NCBI GenBank assembly: GCA_031362155.1 | Contig: JANLRZ010000185.1 | Coordinates: forward strand, 1 to 64,000 | Length of the DNA stretch: 64,000 nt | DNA from: JAENVU01 sp031362155 | GTDB taxonomy: Bacteria; Actinomycetota; Acidimicrobiia; IMCC26256; JAENVU01 | Reading direction: 5' to 3' | Shown here: in pieces, positions 31,304-39,319 of the stretch | Numbering within the stretch: the first letter of the stretch is position 1 | How the letters are laid out: each line of letters begins with the position of its first letter | Notes under the pieces: generated by a model | The model's input: only the letters and a program-made list of their open reading frames with translations | Databases searched by the model: none | What the model was told of the DNA's origin: nothing | Made by a program: the position numbers and the translations under genes

Positions 31304-32518
31304 ATGGTCGATCGACCGGTGCGACGGCTCCCGGACCCGGGCGCGGTCCATGACGAACGCGAGATCGAGGCCGTGGTCGAAGTGCTGCGGTCATCGAACC
31401 TCACCATTGGGCCGAAGGTGGCCGAATGCGAGTCGGCGATCGCGGTGCTCCTCGCGAAGCGGCGCGGGGTCATGGTCAACTCGGGTTCGTCGGCGCTGAA
31501 GTTGGCCGTCGAACTCCTGGACCTGGACCCGGGCGACGAGATCATCACCGCCGCGGTCACCTTCGGGACCGACATCGCGCCGATCGTGCAGGCCGGCCTC
31601 GTCCCGGTATTCGTCGACGTCAACCCGATCACCTACCAGGTGGATGCGACGCGCATCGAGGAGATGGTCGGGCCGCGAACCCGGGCGATCCTGATGCCGA
31701 ACCTGGTGGGGAACTGTCCTGACTGGGATGCAGTTCGCACCATTGCCGATGCGCATGACTTGGTGGTCATCGAGGACTCGTGCGACGTGCTCGACAGTTG
31801 GCAGCGGGGTCGTCGCACCGGTGAGCGGGCCGACATCAGTGTCACCAGCTTTGCGCGCGGGCACGCGATCACCGCGGCCGGCAACGGCGGGATGGTCGGT
31901 CTCAACACCGACGACGCGTTGGACCGGTGTCTCATGTTGCGCCGTTGGGGTCGGCGCTCCGAGACCTACCTCTTCGGCTCACGCCAAGGGGAGCGTGATC
32001 GTCACGGGCCGTTGGCCGACGGCACCCCCTACGACCTCACGTTCCAGTTCGAGATGATCGGTTACAACTTCGAGCCGTCCGAGATCGGCGCCGCGTACGC
32101 GCTGGTGCAGCTCGAGAAGCTCACCGAATACAACGGTCGTCGCCAACACAACTGGAACCGGCTCCACGAACTCATGGCCGAGCACGAAGAGCTCCTGGAA
32201 CGACCCGGGACCGAGCCCGACACCCACACGACCTGGATGCGCTACCCGTTCCTGCTGCGCGAAGGTGTCGACCGTGCCGCGCTCCAACGATCGTTGGTCG
32301 AGCGGGGCATTTCCAGCTTCATGGTGTGGAGCGGCAACATCCTGCGCCACCCGGCCTACGCCGGCATCGAACGCCGCGAACCCGGAGACGGTCTGCCGAA
32401 TGCCGACGCGATCACCGAGCGAGCGTTGAGCCTGCCCGCGCACCACGCCTTGAGTTCCGACGATCTCGGTTACATGGTCGAGGTCGTGGGCGAAGAACTG
32501 AATCGCCTGTCACCGTAG
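31304..32518 (+). CDS. DegT/DnrJ/EryC1/StrS-fold PLP enzyme with His at the lysine site
   Basis: A 404-residue member of the DegT sugar aminotransferase family. Features: VMVNSGSSALKLAVELLDLDPGDEIITAAVTFGTDIAPIV (cofactor phosphate site), VVIEDSCDVLDS (Asp that pairs with the pyridine N) and TSFARGHAITAAGNGGMV, where the internal-aldimine lysine should be. The aligned position is His, as in the dehydrases RfbH/E1 and ColD. That branch removes a C3 hydroxyl from a hexulose rather than transaminating (known for ColD and E1). No sugar-nucleotide pathway lies nearby, so the substrate is unclear. It follows the hydrolase gene directly; the ribosome site is GAGGAGGAAC. Confidence 0.85.
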   Translation: MVDRPVRRLPDPGAVHDEREIEAVVEVLRSSNLTIGPKVAECESAIAVLLAKRRGVMVNSGSSALKLAVELLDLDPGDEIITAAVTFGTDIAPIVQAGLVPVFVDVNPITYQVDATRIEEMVGPRTRAILMPNLVGNCPDWDAVRTIADAHDLVVIEDSCDVLDSWQRGRRTGERADISVTSFARGHAITAAGNGGMVGLNTDDALDRCLMLRRWGRRSETYLFGSRQGERDRHGPLADGTPYDLTFQFEMIGYNFEPSEIGAAYALVQLEKLTEYNGRRQHNWNRLHELMAEHEELLERPGTEPDTHTTWMRYPFLLREGVDRAALQRSLVERGISSFMVWSGNILRHPAYAGIERREPGDGLPNADAITERALSLPAHHALSSDDLGYMVEVVGEELNRLSP

Positions 32519-33433
32519 AACGGCCTCGGCGGTGCTGATACCGGGAACGGTGGCGGTGGACAGAATCTCGCCGCGTGCGGCATCGTCGCCGAGGAGGTAC
32601 GCCCGCCAGAACAACGTGCTCGTCTCCGTCACCATCGCATCGGCGGCGATCGGCGTGTTCTCGTAGGGCTCCGCGTGGAATGCGCCGAAGATCGTCACGA
32701 AGTACTTGGGCGGCTTGGCGGCCACGTAGGCCGACTGGGCCGCGGCGAAGGGCAGTGAATAGTCGCGATCGGCGTGGTACATCAGCAGTGGAATCGGATT
32801 GCCGATCCGCGTCCCCTCGGGGTGGTCGAGCCGGATGCCGTCCATCACGATCGCCGCCTTGATGCGACGGTCGCGACAGCAGGTGTTGGCGATGAAGGAC
32901 CAGATGGTGGCTCCGCCGAGCGAGAGCCCGGCCGCGCCGATCCGGTCGCGGTCGATACGCCTCTTCCACTTGCTGCGCAGGAGCGCGTCGAGCGCGAAGC
33001 TCAGGTCGGCCGGTTGTTCGATGACGTCACCGGCGCGGGACAACGGACCCTGCGCGGCACCCGTGTAGGTGATCGGGAACCGGGGGGCGAGCACCGCGAA
33101 TCCGGCGTCGACCCAGTGTTGGAACAGCTCGGTGAACTTGGTCGGGTCACCGTCGTAGCCGTGGGCGAACACGATCAGGGGAACCGGTTTCGCCGATGAG
33201 GGAATCCGGAGGATCGTCGGGAGCGAACGGGTCGGCGCGCTGCGCGCTTCGACGGGGTCGACGGCGGGGCGAGATGGATCCACCAGATCGAGTTGCACGT
33301 CGACGGCCGGCGCCGGTCGACGCGACGGCTGAACCCGGCTGGAAGACGCGGCCGGGGCCGAGGATGCGCACGCAGTGGCCGCGACGACGAGCGTGACCGC
33401 GAGCGCGTGGCGGAGTGGTCGGGAGCGACGCAT
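32510..33433 (-). CDS. Secreted alpha/beta hydrolase lipoprotein
   Basis: A 307-residue lipoprotein: signal peptide LRHALAVTLVVAATAC with a lipobox ending at Cys ~20, then an alpha/beta hydrolase domain. Catalytic pieces: IVFAHGYDGDPTKFTELFQHWVDAGFAVLAPRFP, IGAAGLSLGGATIWSFIANTCC (nucleophile Ser) and LLMYHADRDYSLPF (acid). The layout resembles the dienelactone-hydrolase/PAF-acetylhydrolase-like exported hydrolases. ATG 33433 gives the signal peptide; an upstream in-frame start would not. Its end overlaps the DegT stop by 9 bp. Confidence 0.87.
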   Translation of the reverse strand: MRRSRPLRHALAVTLVVAATACASSAPAASSSRVQPSRRPAPAVDVQLDLVDPSRPAVDPVEARSAPTRSLPTILRIPSSAKPVPLIVFAHGYDGDPTKFTELFQHWVDAGFAVLAPRFPITYTGAAQGPLSRAGDVIEQPADLSFALDALLRSKWKRRIDRDRIGAAGLSLGGATIWSFIANTCCRDRRIKAAIVMDGIRLDHPEGTRIGNPIPLLMYHADRDYSLPFAAAQSAYVAAKPPKYFVTIFGAFHAEPYENTPIAADAMVTETSTLFWRAYLLGDDAARGEILSTATVPGISTAEAVLR

Positions 33434-33473
33434 CGTGGCCTTCGGTCTGCGGAGATGCTCGAGTGCGTTGAGA

Positions 33474-33893
33474 TTACTGGTGGAGCGGGGTCCCGGTGGC
33501 GGAGCGCCGCTCGAGCTCGCACGCGATGCAGCCGAGGAACTGGCGCACGGACTGTTCGGCGCGGCGCCGAGCCGCGAGCGCATGTGTCCGACGACCGAGT
33601 GGGTCGATCGGTACCCGACACGACGCGCTCAGGCTCAAGTGCGTGGCCCTCTCATTGAGCGGGGATGTCTGGAGGTCGCCCTGCAGTTCCTGCAACGGAC
33701 TGGGTGACTCGGGGGACCAGAGGATCGGGATGACGAGGCAGTCGGATCGAGTTCGGACCGGGCCGACGACCACGGTCACCGTGGGCGTGGTGGCCTGCGC
33801 CGCGGCGCGAGTAATTTCTTCGCCGCGGGCGATGAGCCATGCGTTGGTCGAGCTGACCCCGACGGCAACCGAAACGAAATCGTCGATGAACAT
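33474..33893 (-). CDS. Conserved hypothetical protein, SRPBCC-like
   Basis: A 139-residue protein: the start FIDDFVSVAVGVSSTNAWLIARGEE and the middle LQGDLQTSPLNERATHLSLSASCRVPIDPLGRRT followed by RRAEQSVRQFLGCIACELE resemble a small START/SRPBCC-like family seen in actinobacteria next to stress proteins. This is recognition by pattern only. A frame on the other strand also runs through here, but this one has the more protein-like composition. It lies between the histidine kinase and the lipoprotein on the same strand. Confidence 0.55.
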   Translation of the reverse strand: MFIDDFVSVAVGVSSTNAWLIARGEEITRAAAQATTPTVTVVVGPVRTRSDCLVIPILWSPESPSPLQELQGDLQTSPLNERATHLSLSASCRVPIDPLGRRTHALAARRRAEQSVRQFLGCIACELERRSATGTPLHQ

Positions 33894-33945
33894 CCGGCCC
33901 TGATCGTGGGCGCTTTCCGCGCCGCCGAGTCAGGGTCGAAAGTCC

Positions 33946-35103
33946 TCAAAATCGTGGGACGCCAGAGTGCGTCACCGGATCGAGGGGGACGCTCCACTCC
34001 AGGGTCATCCCGCCGGTCGGGTTGCCGGCGACCGTGCAGGTGCCCCCGAGTTGCTGGGCGCGATCGCGCAGGTTGGCGAGGCCCTGCCCGCCCTGATCGA
34101 CCAGGGAGTCGAAGCCGGCCTTGATGCCGGTTCCGTCATCGGAGATGCGCAGGGTGCAGTCGGCATCGACGCGAATCAGGAGATCGATGTGGGCGGCGTC
34201 TCCGTGGCGCTGGGCGTTGGTGATCGCCTCTCGCACCACCGCGGTGAGGTGGTACGCGACGGAGACGGGAACGGCCTGGTCGATTGGACCTTCGGTGTGG
34301 AGCGTTGCGCACGCGCCGAGCCGTTCGTTGATCTCCGCCACGACCGCAGTGAGTTCGGCGTGCAGGCCGATCGTGGGCGCGTGCAGCGCGAAGATCGTGT
34401 TGCGGATTTCTCTGATCGTGGTGTCGAGGTCGTCGACGGCCTGGTCGATCCGACGGATCACGGCGTCGTCGTTGGTGAGCCGTTCGGCGGACTGCAGCGA
34501 CATTCCGGTCGCGAAGAGCTGTTGGATCACTTTGTCGTGCAGATCCCGTGCGATGCGCTCGCGATCTTCGAGGAGTACGACGGACTGCAGGCGTTCGTGG
34601 AGACGGGCGTTCTCGATCGCGACCCCGGCGGCCGAGGCGAGGGTGACGGCGAGCGTTTCGTCTTCCACGGTGAACTCGGCACCTGACTGCTTCTCGCAGA
34701 GGTAGAGATTGCCGAAGACCGCGTCGCGGACGCGGATCGGTACGCCGAGGAACGATGTCATCGGCGGATGGCCGGGTGGGAAGCCGAACGAATCGGGGTG
34801 GAGGGTCAGATCGAGGAGTCGGAGGGGCGCGGGGTGGGTGATCAGGCGACCGAGGATGCCTCGTCCTTGGGGGAGCGAGCCGATGCGTGCAACTTCCTCG
34901 GGCTCGATGCCGGTATTGACGAACTCGGTGAGGTCTCCGTCGGGTCCGATCACGCCGAGCGCGCCGTATTTCGCGTCGACCAGGGCGGTCGCAGACTCGG
35001 TGATGCGCCGAAGGACCACGGGTAGGCTCAGGTCCGACGCCACGGCGAGCATGGCGTCGAGAAGTCGGCGGAGTGGCGGGTCCGAGTTCCATGCCACTGT
35101 CAC
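33946..35103 (-). CDS. GAF-domain sensor histidine kinase (NarL type, DevS-like)
   Basis: A ~385-residue kinase. The N-terminal GAF domain (LRRITESATALVDAKYGALGVIGPDGDLTEFVNTG to FGNLYLCEKQSGAEFTVEDE) matches the DevS/DosT GAF pattern, including the GFPPGHPPMTSFLGVPIRVRD stretch where the heme ligand of DevS lies. A HisKA_3 helix carries ERIARDLHDKVIQQLFATG (phospho-His), and the HATPase has AVVREAITNAQRHG, ISDDGTG and GGQGLANLRDR. It likely senses redox/gas or heme-bound ligand and phosphorylates the divergent regulator. Start uncertain: GTG 35103 lies in a palindrome; GTG 35097 and TTG 35139 are alternatives. Confidence 0.88.
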   Translation of the reverse strand: MTVAWNSDPPLRRLLDAMLAVASDLSLPVVLRRITESATALVDAKYGALGVIGPDGDLTEFVNTGIEPEEVARIGSLPQGRGILGRLITHPAPLRLLDLTLHPDSFGFPPGHPPMTSFLGVPIRVRDAVFGNLYLCEKQSGAEFTVEDETLAVTLASAAGVAIENARLHERLQSVVLLEDRERIARDLHDKVIQQLFATGMSLQSAERLTNDDAVIRRIDQAVDDLDTTIREIRNTIFALHAPTIGLHAELTAVVAEINERLGACATLHTEGPIDQAVPVSVAYHLTAVVREAITNAQRHGDAAHIDLLIRVDADCTLRISDDGTGIKAGFDSLVDQGGQGLANLRDRAQQLGGTCTVAGNPTGGMTLEWSVPLDPVTHSGVPRF

Positions 35104-35112
35104 GATGACAGT
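35096..35112. promoter_or_regulatory. 17-bp palindrome at the DevSR-like divergent junction
   Basis: ACTGTCA (35096-35102), CGA, TGACAGT (35106-35112): perfect 7-bp arms. It overlaps the candidate GTG starts of the histidine kinase and lies 30 bp before the response regulator start, so it could be an autoregulatory operator for the pair. Confidence 0.55.
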
Positions 35113-35141
35113 TTGACGGTTCGGCCCCAGGAGGTCCAAAC

Positions 35142-35819
35142 GTGTCGGGAGAGAACGGCGACGACCAGCGCATCCGGGTGTTCCTGCTCGACGATCACGA
35201 GATCGTCCGGCGTGGGGTGCGCGACGTCCTCGAGGGCTCGGGCCTGATCGAGGTGGTGGGTGAAGCCGGGACCGCCGCCGAGGCCATCTCTCGTATTCCG
35301 CCGACCCGACCCGATGTTGCGGTCCTGGACGTCCGTCTCCCCGACGGAGACGGTGTCACCGTGTGTCGAGACGTGCGATCACGTCATCCCGAGATCCAGT
35401 GTCTGATGCTGACGTCGTTCTCCGACGACGAAGCGATCTTCCAGGCCATCATGGCCGGCGCGGCGGGGTACCTGCTGAAGCAGATCAAGGGTCCTGACAT
35501 CGTGGACGCGATCGTGCGGGTCTCGAAGGGTCAGTCGTTGCTCGACCCTTTGGTCACCGCTCGAGTCTTGGAGCGACTCCGCCAGCCCCCCGAAGAAGAC
35601 GAGCGATTGGCGGCGCTCACGGGACAGGAGCGCAAGGTGCTCGACCTCATCGCCGAAGGGTTGACCAACCGCCAGATCGGTGAGCGGATTCACCTGGCCG
35701 AGAAGACGGTGAAGAACTACGTGTCGAACCTGTTGACCAAGCTCGGCATGGAACGGCGAACCCAGGCCGCGGTGTATGCCGCGGGGCTCAAGAACCCCGC
35801 TACCGATACCGGCCGATAG
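35142..35819 (+). CDS. NarL/LuxR-family response regulator (DevR-like)
   Basis: A 225-residue response regulator. The receiver starts IRVFLLDDHEIVRRGVRDVLE; phospho-acceptor Asp is in DVAVLDVRLPDGDGV; conserved Thr/Ser and Lys are in CLMLTSFSDDE and GYLLKQIKG. The C-terminal LuxR helix-turn-helix is LTGQERKVLDLIAEGLTNRQIGERIHLAEKTVKNYVSNLLTKLGM, a close match to the DevR/DosR DNA-binding domain. A canonical AGGAGGT precedes GTG 35142. It is divergent from its cognate GAF kinase and next to a universal stress protein, a combination typical of the hypoxia/dormancy regulon. Confidence 0.92.
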   Translation: MSGENGDDQRIRVFLLDDHEIVRRGVRDVLEGSGLIEVVGEAGTAAEAISRIPPTRPDVAVLDVRLPDGDGVTVCRDVRSRHPEIQCLMLTSFSDDEAIFQAIMAGAAGYLLKQIKGPDIVDAIVRVSKGQSLLDPLVTARVLERLRQPPEEDERLAALTGQERKVLDLIAEGLTNRQIGERIHLAEKTVKNYVSNLLTKLGMERRTQAAVYAAGLKNPATDTGR

Positions 35820-35835
35820 CCCCCGGCGGCGGTCG

Positions 35836-36639
35836 TCACAGCTTGACCACGAGCACCGGACACGGGCTGTGGTGGACGACCCGCATGGCGGTGCTGCCGA
35901 GGGCGAGCCGGGCAAATCCCTCTCGAGCGTGACTGCCGACGACCACAAACGATGCCGGGAGTTCGGTCGCGAAGTCGACAATGGCATCGGCGGGGTCGAC
36001 GGCGGTCAGCAGCTTGGTTTCGGTCGCGATGTGCATCGGCATGAGGGTCGCGACGGCGGCATCGAGGCCGGGGCCCGCAGCCAGATCCGACGTGGCGTCG
36101 GCATCGGCGACGAACGGGTATGGCGCCGGCGGGACGGACTCGATGGTCCACAGCCGGAGCCCGTGCCGCTCGGCGAAGCGGGCGGCCGCGGGCACGATCG
36201 CCGCGGCGGTTGCGGCGCCGTCCACGGCCACGACCAGGTTGCCGGCGTCGGAACGGATCGGGTCCGTGACGACCTGCGGACCGACGAGGAGTACCGGATC
36301 GGTCATCGCCCGGGTGACCGCTTCGGTCGTGCTTCCCAAGACCAGTTCGCCGAGCGTGGAACGCCCATGTGACGCCATACAGACCAGAGTCGGATGCTCC
36401 TCGGCCGCGATCTGGGCGATGGCCGCGGCCGGCGGTTGGTCCAGCAGCACCCGGGTTTCGACGGGAGGACCGACCACCTGAGTTGCTCGCTCGTCCAGGT
36501 ACCGGCGGGGGGCAATCGGTTCGCCGCGCCACGTGCTCGTCATGAGGATGAGCGGGTCGTTCCCGGCGAGGACGCGCGCGTACGGAAGCGCGCGTTCCGC
36601 CTCGACGGAGCCGTCCAACGGGGCGATGATCTTGGTCAT
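35836..36639 (-). CDS. Tandem universal stress protein (UspA repeat)
   Basis: A 267-residue protein made of two Usp domains. The first, TKIIAPLDGSVEAERALPYARVLA, ends near HGRSTLGELVLGSTTEAVTRAMTDPVLLVG. The second, NLVVAVDGAATAAAIVPAAARF, ends SHAREGFARLALGSTAMRVVHHSPCPVLVVKL. The G-x2-G-x9-G-[ST] ATP-binding pattern is well kept only in the second domain. Tandem Usp proteins are standard members of DosR-type regulons, which fits the neighbouring two-component genes; that link is inferred. It is convergent with the response regulator (17 bp). Confidence 0.92.
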   Translation of the reverse strand: MTKIIAPLDGSVEAERALPYARVLAGNDPLILMTSTWRGEPIAPRRYLDERATQVVGPPVETRVLLDQPPAAAIAQIAAEEHPTLVCMASHGRSTLGELVLGSTTEAVTRAMTDPVLLVGPQVVTDPIRSDAGNLVVAVDGAATAAAIVPAAARFAERHGLRLWTIESVPPAPYPFVADADATSDLAAGPGLDAAVATLMPMHIATETKLLTAVDPADAIVDFATELPASFVVVGSHAREGFARLALGSTAMRVVHHSPCPVLVVKL

Positions 36640-36688
36640 GGACCCAGTGTGTCGCGGGCGGTCCGTCGATCCCAGAGTCCTTCGGCCT

Positions 36689-36706
36689 CACGGGTCGGGA
36701 CCCGTG
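36689..36706. promoter_or_regulatory. 18-bp palindrome upstream of Usp and DUF4389 genes
   Basis: CACGGGTC-GG-GACCCGTG, 8-bp perfect arms. It lies in the 191-bp gap between the Usp gene and the DUF4389 gene, 50 bp upstream of the former. It could be a regulator site for the Usp gene; it does not match the DosR box consensus. Confidence 0.45.
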
Positions 36707-36830
36707 GAGCGGGGGTCACCGGTCGCAGCGACCTCCGGCCCTAGTCTCGACGCATCCCGAAGGGGAGCATCGACACCGTGGGTCGCGTCAACCTGACGTC
36801 CGGTCACGAGATGGCACCAGAGGGAGAGAG

Positions 36831-38207
36831 ATGAAACCGAGTCGGATCGTCGCGTTGGTCTTCGGATGCATCCTCGTGTTGCCGTCGCTGGCACTGCTCG
36901 CCGGGAGCGCGGGTCTTGCCGCGGCCTACGGTCTCGGCCGCGATTCCGACGGCTATTTCTCGGCCGACCTGCGGCGGGTTCGCACCTCGACCCCGGCTGT
37001 GACCACCCAGGACATCGATTTCGGCACGGAGCGGGGCGACGCCGATGAACTCCTGAAGCGCCTCGACGCGGACATTCGCCTTCGCGTCACGTCCGCGTCG
37101 GCGGGTGGCCGCGTCTTCGTCGGCATCGGCCCGGCGGGTCGGGTCGCTCGCTATCTCGACGGTGTGGCCCATGCTGAGGTCGTCAACGTTCGGGGCTCTC
37201 GGGTCGTGTTGCGGAGTCGAGCCGGATCCGACACGGTCGCGCCGCCCACCGCGCAGAAGTTCTGGGCCGGGTCCGCGTCGGGACTCGGGACCCAACAGTT
37301 GGTCTGGAAGGCCACCGCGGGACGGTGGACCGTCGTCGTGATGAACGCCGACGGGAGTCCGAACGTGGCCGCCGACGTGAACGTTGGTGCGAAAATCGGA
37401 GCGCTGCTTCCCGCCGCGCTCATCCTGCTCGGCATCGGCGCGGTGCTGATGGCCCTGGCCGTGGTGTTGATCGTGGTCGGCGCCAGTGGCCGGAGGCCAA
37501 CCGCCGTCGACGGCGAGGCCGCCGTCGCGCTCGCATCCCCATCTGGACCGGGTACACCGGTCCGGCTGAGTGCCCAACTCGACCCGGCGTTGTCGCGCTG
37601 GAAGTGGTTGGTGAAATGGATTCTGGCGATCCCCCACTTCGTGGTGTTGTTCTTTCTATGGATCGCCTTCGTCACCGTGACCGTGGTCGCCGGCTTCGCC
37701 ATTCTGTTCACCCGGCGTTATCCGCGGTCGCTGTTCGATTTCAACCTGGGTGTGTTGCGGTGGACGTGGCGAGTGCAGGCCTACGCGACCTCGGGCGGTC
37801 TCGGCACGGATCGGTACCCTCCGTTCAGCCTTGGTGCCGAGCCCGACTATCCCGCGACGCTCGACATTGCCTATCCCGGCGAACTCTCACGCGGCCTGGT
37901 GCTCGTGAAGTCGTGGCTGCTCGCGATCCCTCACTACTTGGTGTTGGCCTTCATGACGGGAGGCGCGTCCGCCAACGGAGGGCTCCGCGCCGTGCTGGTG
38001 TTGATCGCCGTGGTCATCCTGCTCTTCACCACGCGGTACCCGCAGTCGCTGTTCGATCTCATCGTCGGGGTGAACCGGTGGTCCTACCGGGTCGTGGCCT
38101 ACGCAGCGCTCATGACCGACGAGTACCCGCCGTTCCGACTCGACCAAGGTGGAGACGAACCGGAGTTTCCCGAGCCCGTCGCGATCTCCACCGGTGAGGC
38201 CAGTTAG
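36831..38207 (+). CDS. DUF4389-domain membrane protein (tandem)
   Basis: A 458-residue membrane protein. One N-terminal helix (LVFGCILVLPSLALLAGSAGLAAAYG), a ~150-residue extracytoplasmic domain of unknown fold (residues ~40-185), another helix (LLPAALILLGIGAVLMALAVVLIVVG) and then two DUF4389 units. Each unit has a LSRWKWLVKWILAIPHF-like start, then RYPRSLFDFNLGVLRWTWRVQAYA and RYPQSLFDLIVGVNRWSYRVVAY, ending TDRYPPFSL and TDEYPPFRL. The function of DUF4389 is unknown. It lies upstream of a stand-alone LigD polymerase gene, only 11 bp between. Confidence 0.85.
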   Translation: MKPSRIVALVFGCILVLPSLALLAGSAGLAAAYGLGRDSDGYFSADLRRVRTSTPAVTTQDIDFGTERGDADELLKRLDADIRLRVTSASAGGRVFVGIGPAGRVARYLDGVAHAEVVNVRGSRVVLRSRAGSDTVAPPTAQKFWAGSASGLGTQQLVWKATAGRWTVVVMNADGSPNVAADVNVGAKIGALLPAALILLGIGAVLMALAVVLIVVGASGRRPTAVDGEAAVALASPSGPGTPVRLSAQLDPALSRWKWLVKWILAIPHFVVLFFLWIAFVTVTVVAGFAILFTRRYPRSLFDFNLGVLRWTWRVQAYATSGGLGTDRYPPFSLGAEPDYPATLDIAYPGELSRGLVLVKSWLLAIPHYLVLAFMTGGASANGGLRAVLVLIAVVILLFTTRYPQSLFDLIVGVNRWSYRVVAYAALMTDEYPPFRLDQGGDEPEFPEPVAISTGEAS

Positions 38208-38218
38208 CGTCTGGCCGT

Positions 38219-39247
38219 GTGAGCGGTGACCGCGAAAAGCTGGTGCTGGAGATCGACGGCCGCGAGGTCGCGATCTCGCACCCCGACAAGTTGTTGTTCG
38301 CCGACCGGGGTGAGACCAAGCTCGATCTGATCCGCTACTACGAATCAGTGCGAGACCCGTTGCTCGCGACCATGGGCGGGCGTCCGGTGATGCTCCAGCG
38401 ATTCCCGAGCGGCGCGGGTGGCTCGTCGTTCTTCCAGAAACGCGTCCCGAAGAACGCACCGAAGTGGTTGGAGACCGCCGTGGTGTCGACGCCGAACGGA
38501 ACCGAGTCCAACGCGATGGTCGTGGCGGACGTCGCGCACGTTGCGTGGGCCGTCAACCTTGGGTGTCTCGGGTTCCACGTGTGGCCCTCGTTGGCCCGCG
38601 CGCCGGAGTTCGCCGACGAGTTGCGGATCGACCTCGACCCGGGTCCGGGGGTGACCTTTGCGATGGTGCAGGAGGCCGCATCCGAGGTGCGTCGCCTGCT
38701 CGACGATCACGGGATCGCCGGATACCCGAAGACGACCGGCAGCCGCGGCATTCACATCTATGCACGACTTCGACCGGAGTGGGATTCCTACGAAGTGCGG
38801 TTCGCGGCGGTTGCGGCCGCCCGCGAACTCGAGCGGCGACGGCCCGACCTGATGACCGCGGCGTGGTGGAAGGAAGAACGTGGCGAACGGGTGTTCATCG
38901 ACTTCAACCAAAATGCTCCCCACAAGACCGTGTTCGGGGCGTGGTCGGCGCGGGCCTATCCCGAAGCCCCGGTCTCGATGCCGTTCCACTGGGACGAACT
39001 CGCCGATGTGTCGCCGCGCCGCTGGACGATCGCCGATGCTTCCGAGCGACTCCAGGCCGACGGCGACCCGTGGGCGGCGATGTATGACGCGCCCCAGTCG
39101 ATCGCCCCGTTACTGGAACTGCACGAACGGGACATGGCCGCGGGAATGATGGACGCCCCGTGGCCGCCGGTGTATCCGAAGCAACCCAATGAACCGCCCC
39201 GGGTCGCTCCGAGTCGGGCCAAGAAGCCTGACCCGCCCGGCGCCTGA
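38219..39247 (+). CDS. Stand-alone LigD-type polymerase/primase domain (NHEJ)
   Basis: A 342-residue protein corresponding to the LigD polymerase (PolDom) of bacterial non-homologous end joining, without ligase or nuclease domains. Core: ISHPDKLLFADRGETKLDLIRYYESV, SSFFQKRVPKNAPKW, DELRIDLDPGPGVTFAMV (the catalytic DxD pair), KTTGSRGIHIYARL and RVFIDFNQNAPHKTVFGAWSAR. It would add or extend nucleotides at DNA ends. Bacteria usually pair it with Ku and LigD/LigC, which are not in this window. GTG 38219 begins the conserved sequence, directly after the DUF4389 gene. Confidence 0.92.
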   Translation: MSGDREKLVLEIDGREVAISHPDKLLFADRGETKLDLIRYYESVRDPLLATMGGRPVMLQRFPSGAGGSSFFQKRVPKNAPKWLETAVVSTPNGTESNAMVVADVAHVAWAVNLGCLGFHVWPSLARAPEFADELRIDLDPGPGVTFAMVQEAASEVRRLLDDHGIAGYPKTTGSRGIHIYARLRPEWDSYEVRFAAVAAARELERRRPDLMTAAWWKEERGERVFIDFNQNAPHKTVFGAWSARAYPEAPVSMPFHWDELADVSPRRWTIADASERLQADGDPWAAMYDAPQSIAPLLELHERDMAAGMMDAPWPPVYPKQPNEPPRVAPSRAKKPDPPGA

Positions 39248-39319
39248 CCCGACCGGCGTCGACCACCTTCCGATCCCCGGGGTCGCATTCCGGGTCCCGC
39301 CTCTGCTATCCCATGCGCC

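Noticed and set aside
33375..33903. Plus-strand frames overlapping the SRPBCC-like gene
   Set aside because: Their composition is Arg/Ser-rich and lacks a family; the minus-strand protein has a plausible conserved pattern.
36640..36830. A mycobacterial-type DosR box upstream of the Usp gene
   Set aside because: No GGGACT-type half-site pair at the right spacing; only the unrelated CACGGGTC palindrome.
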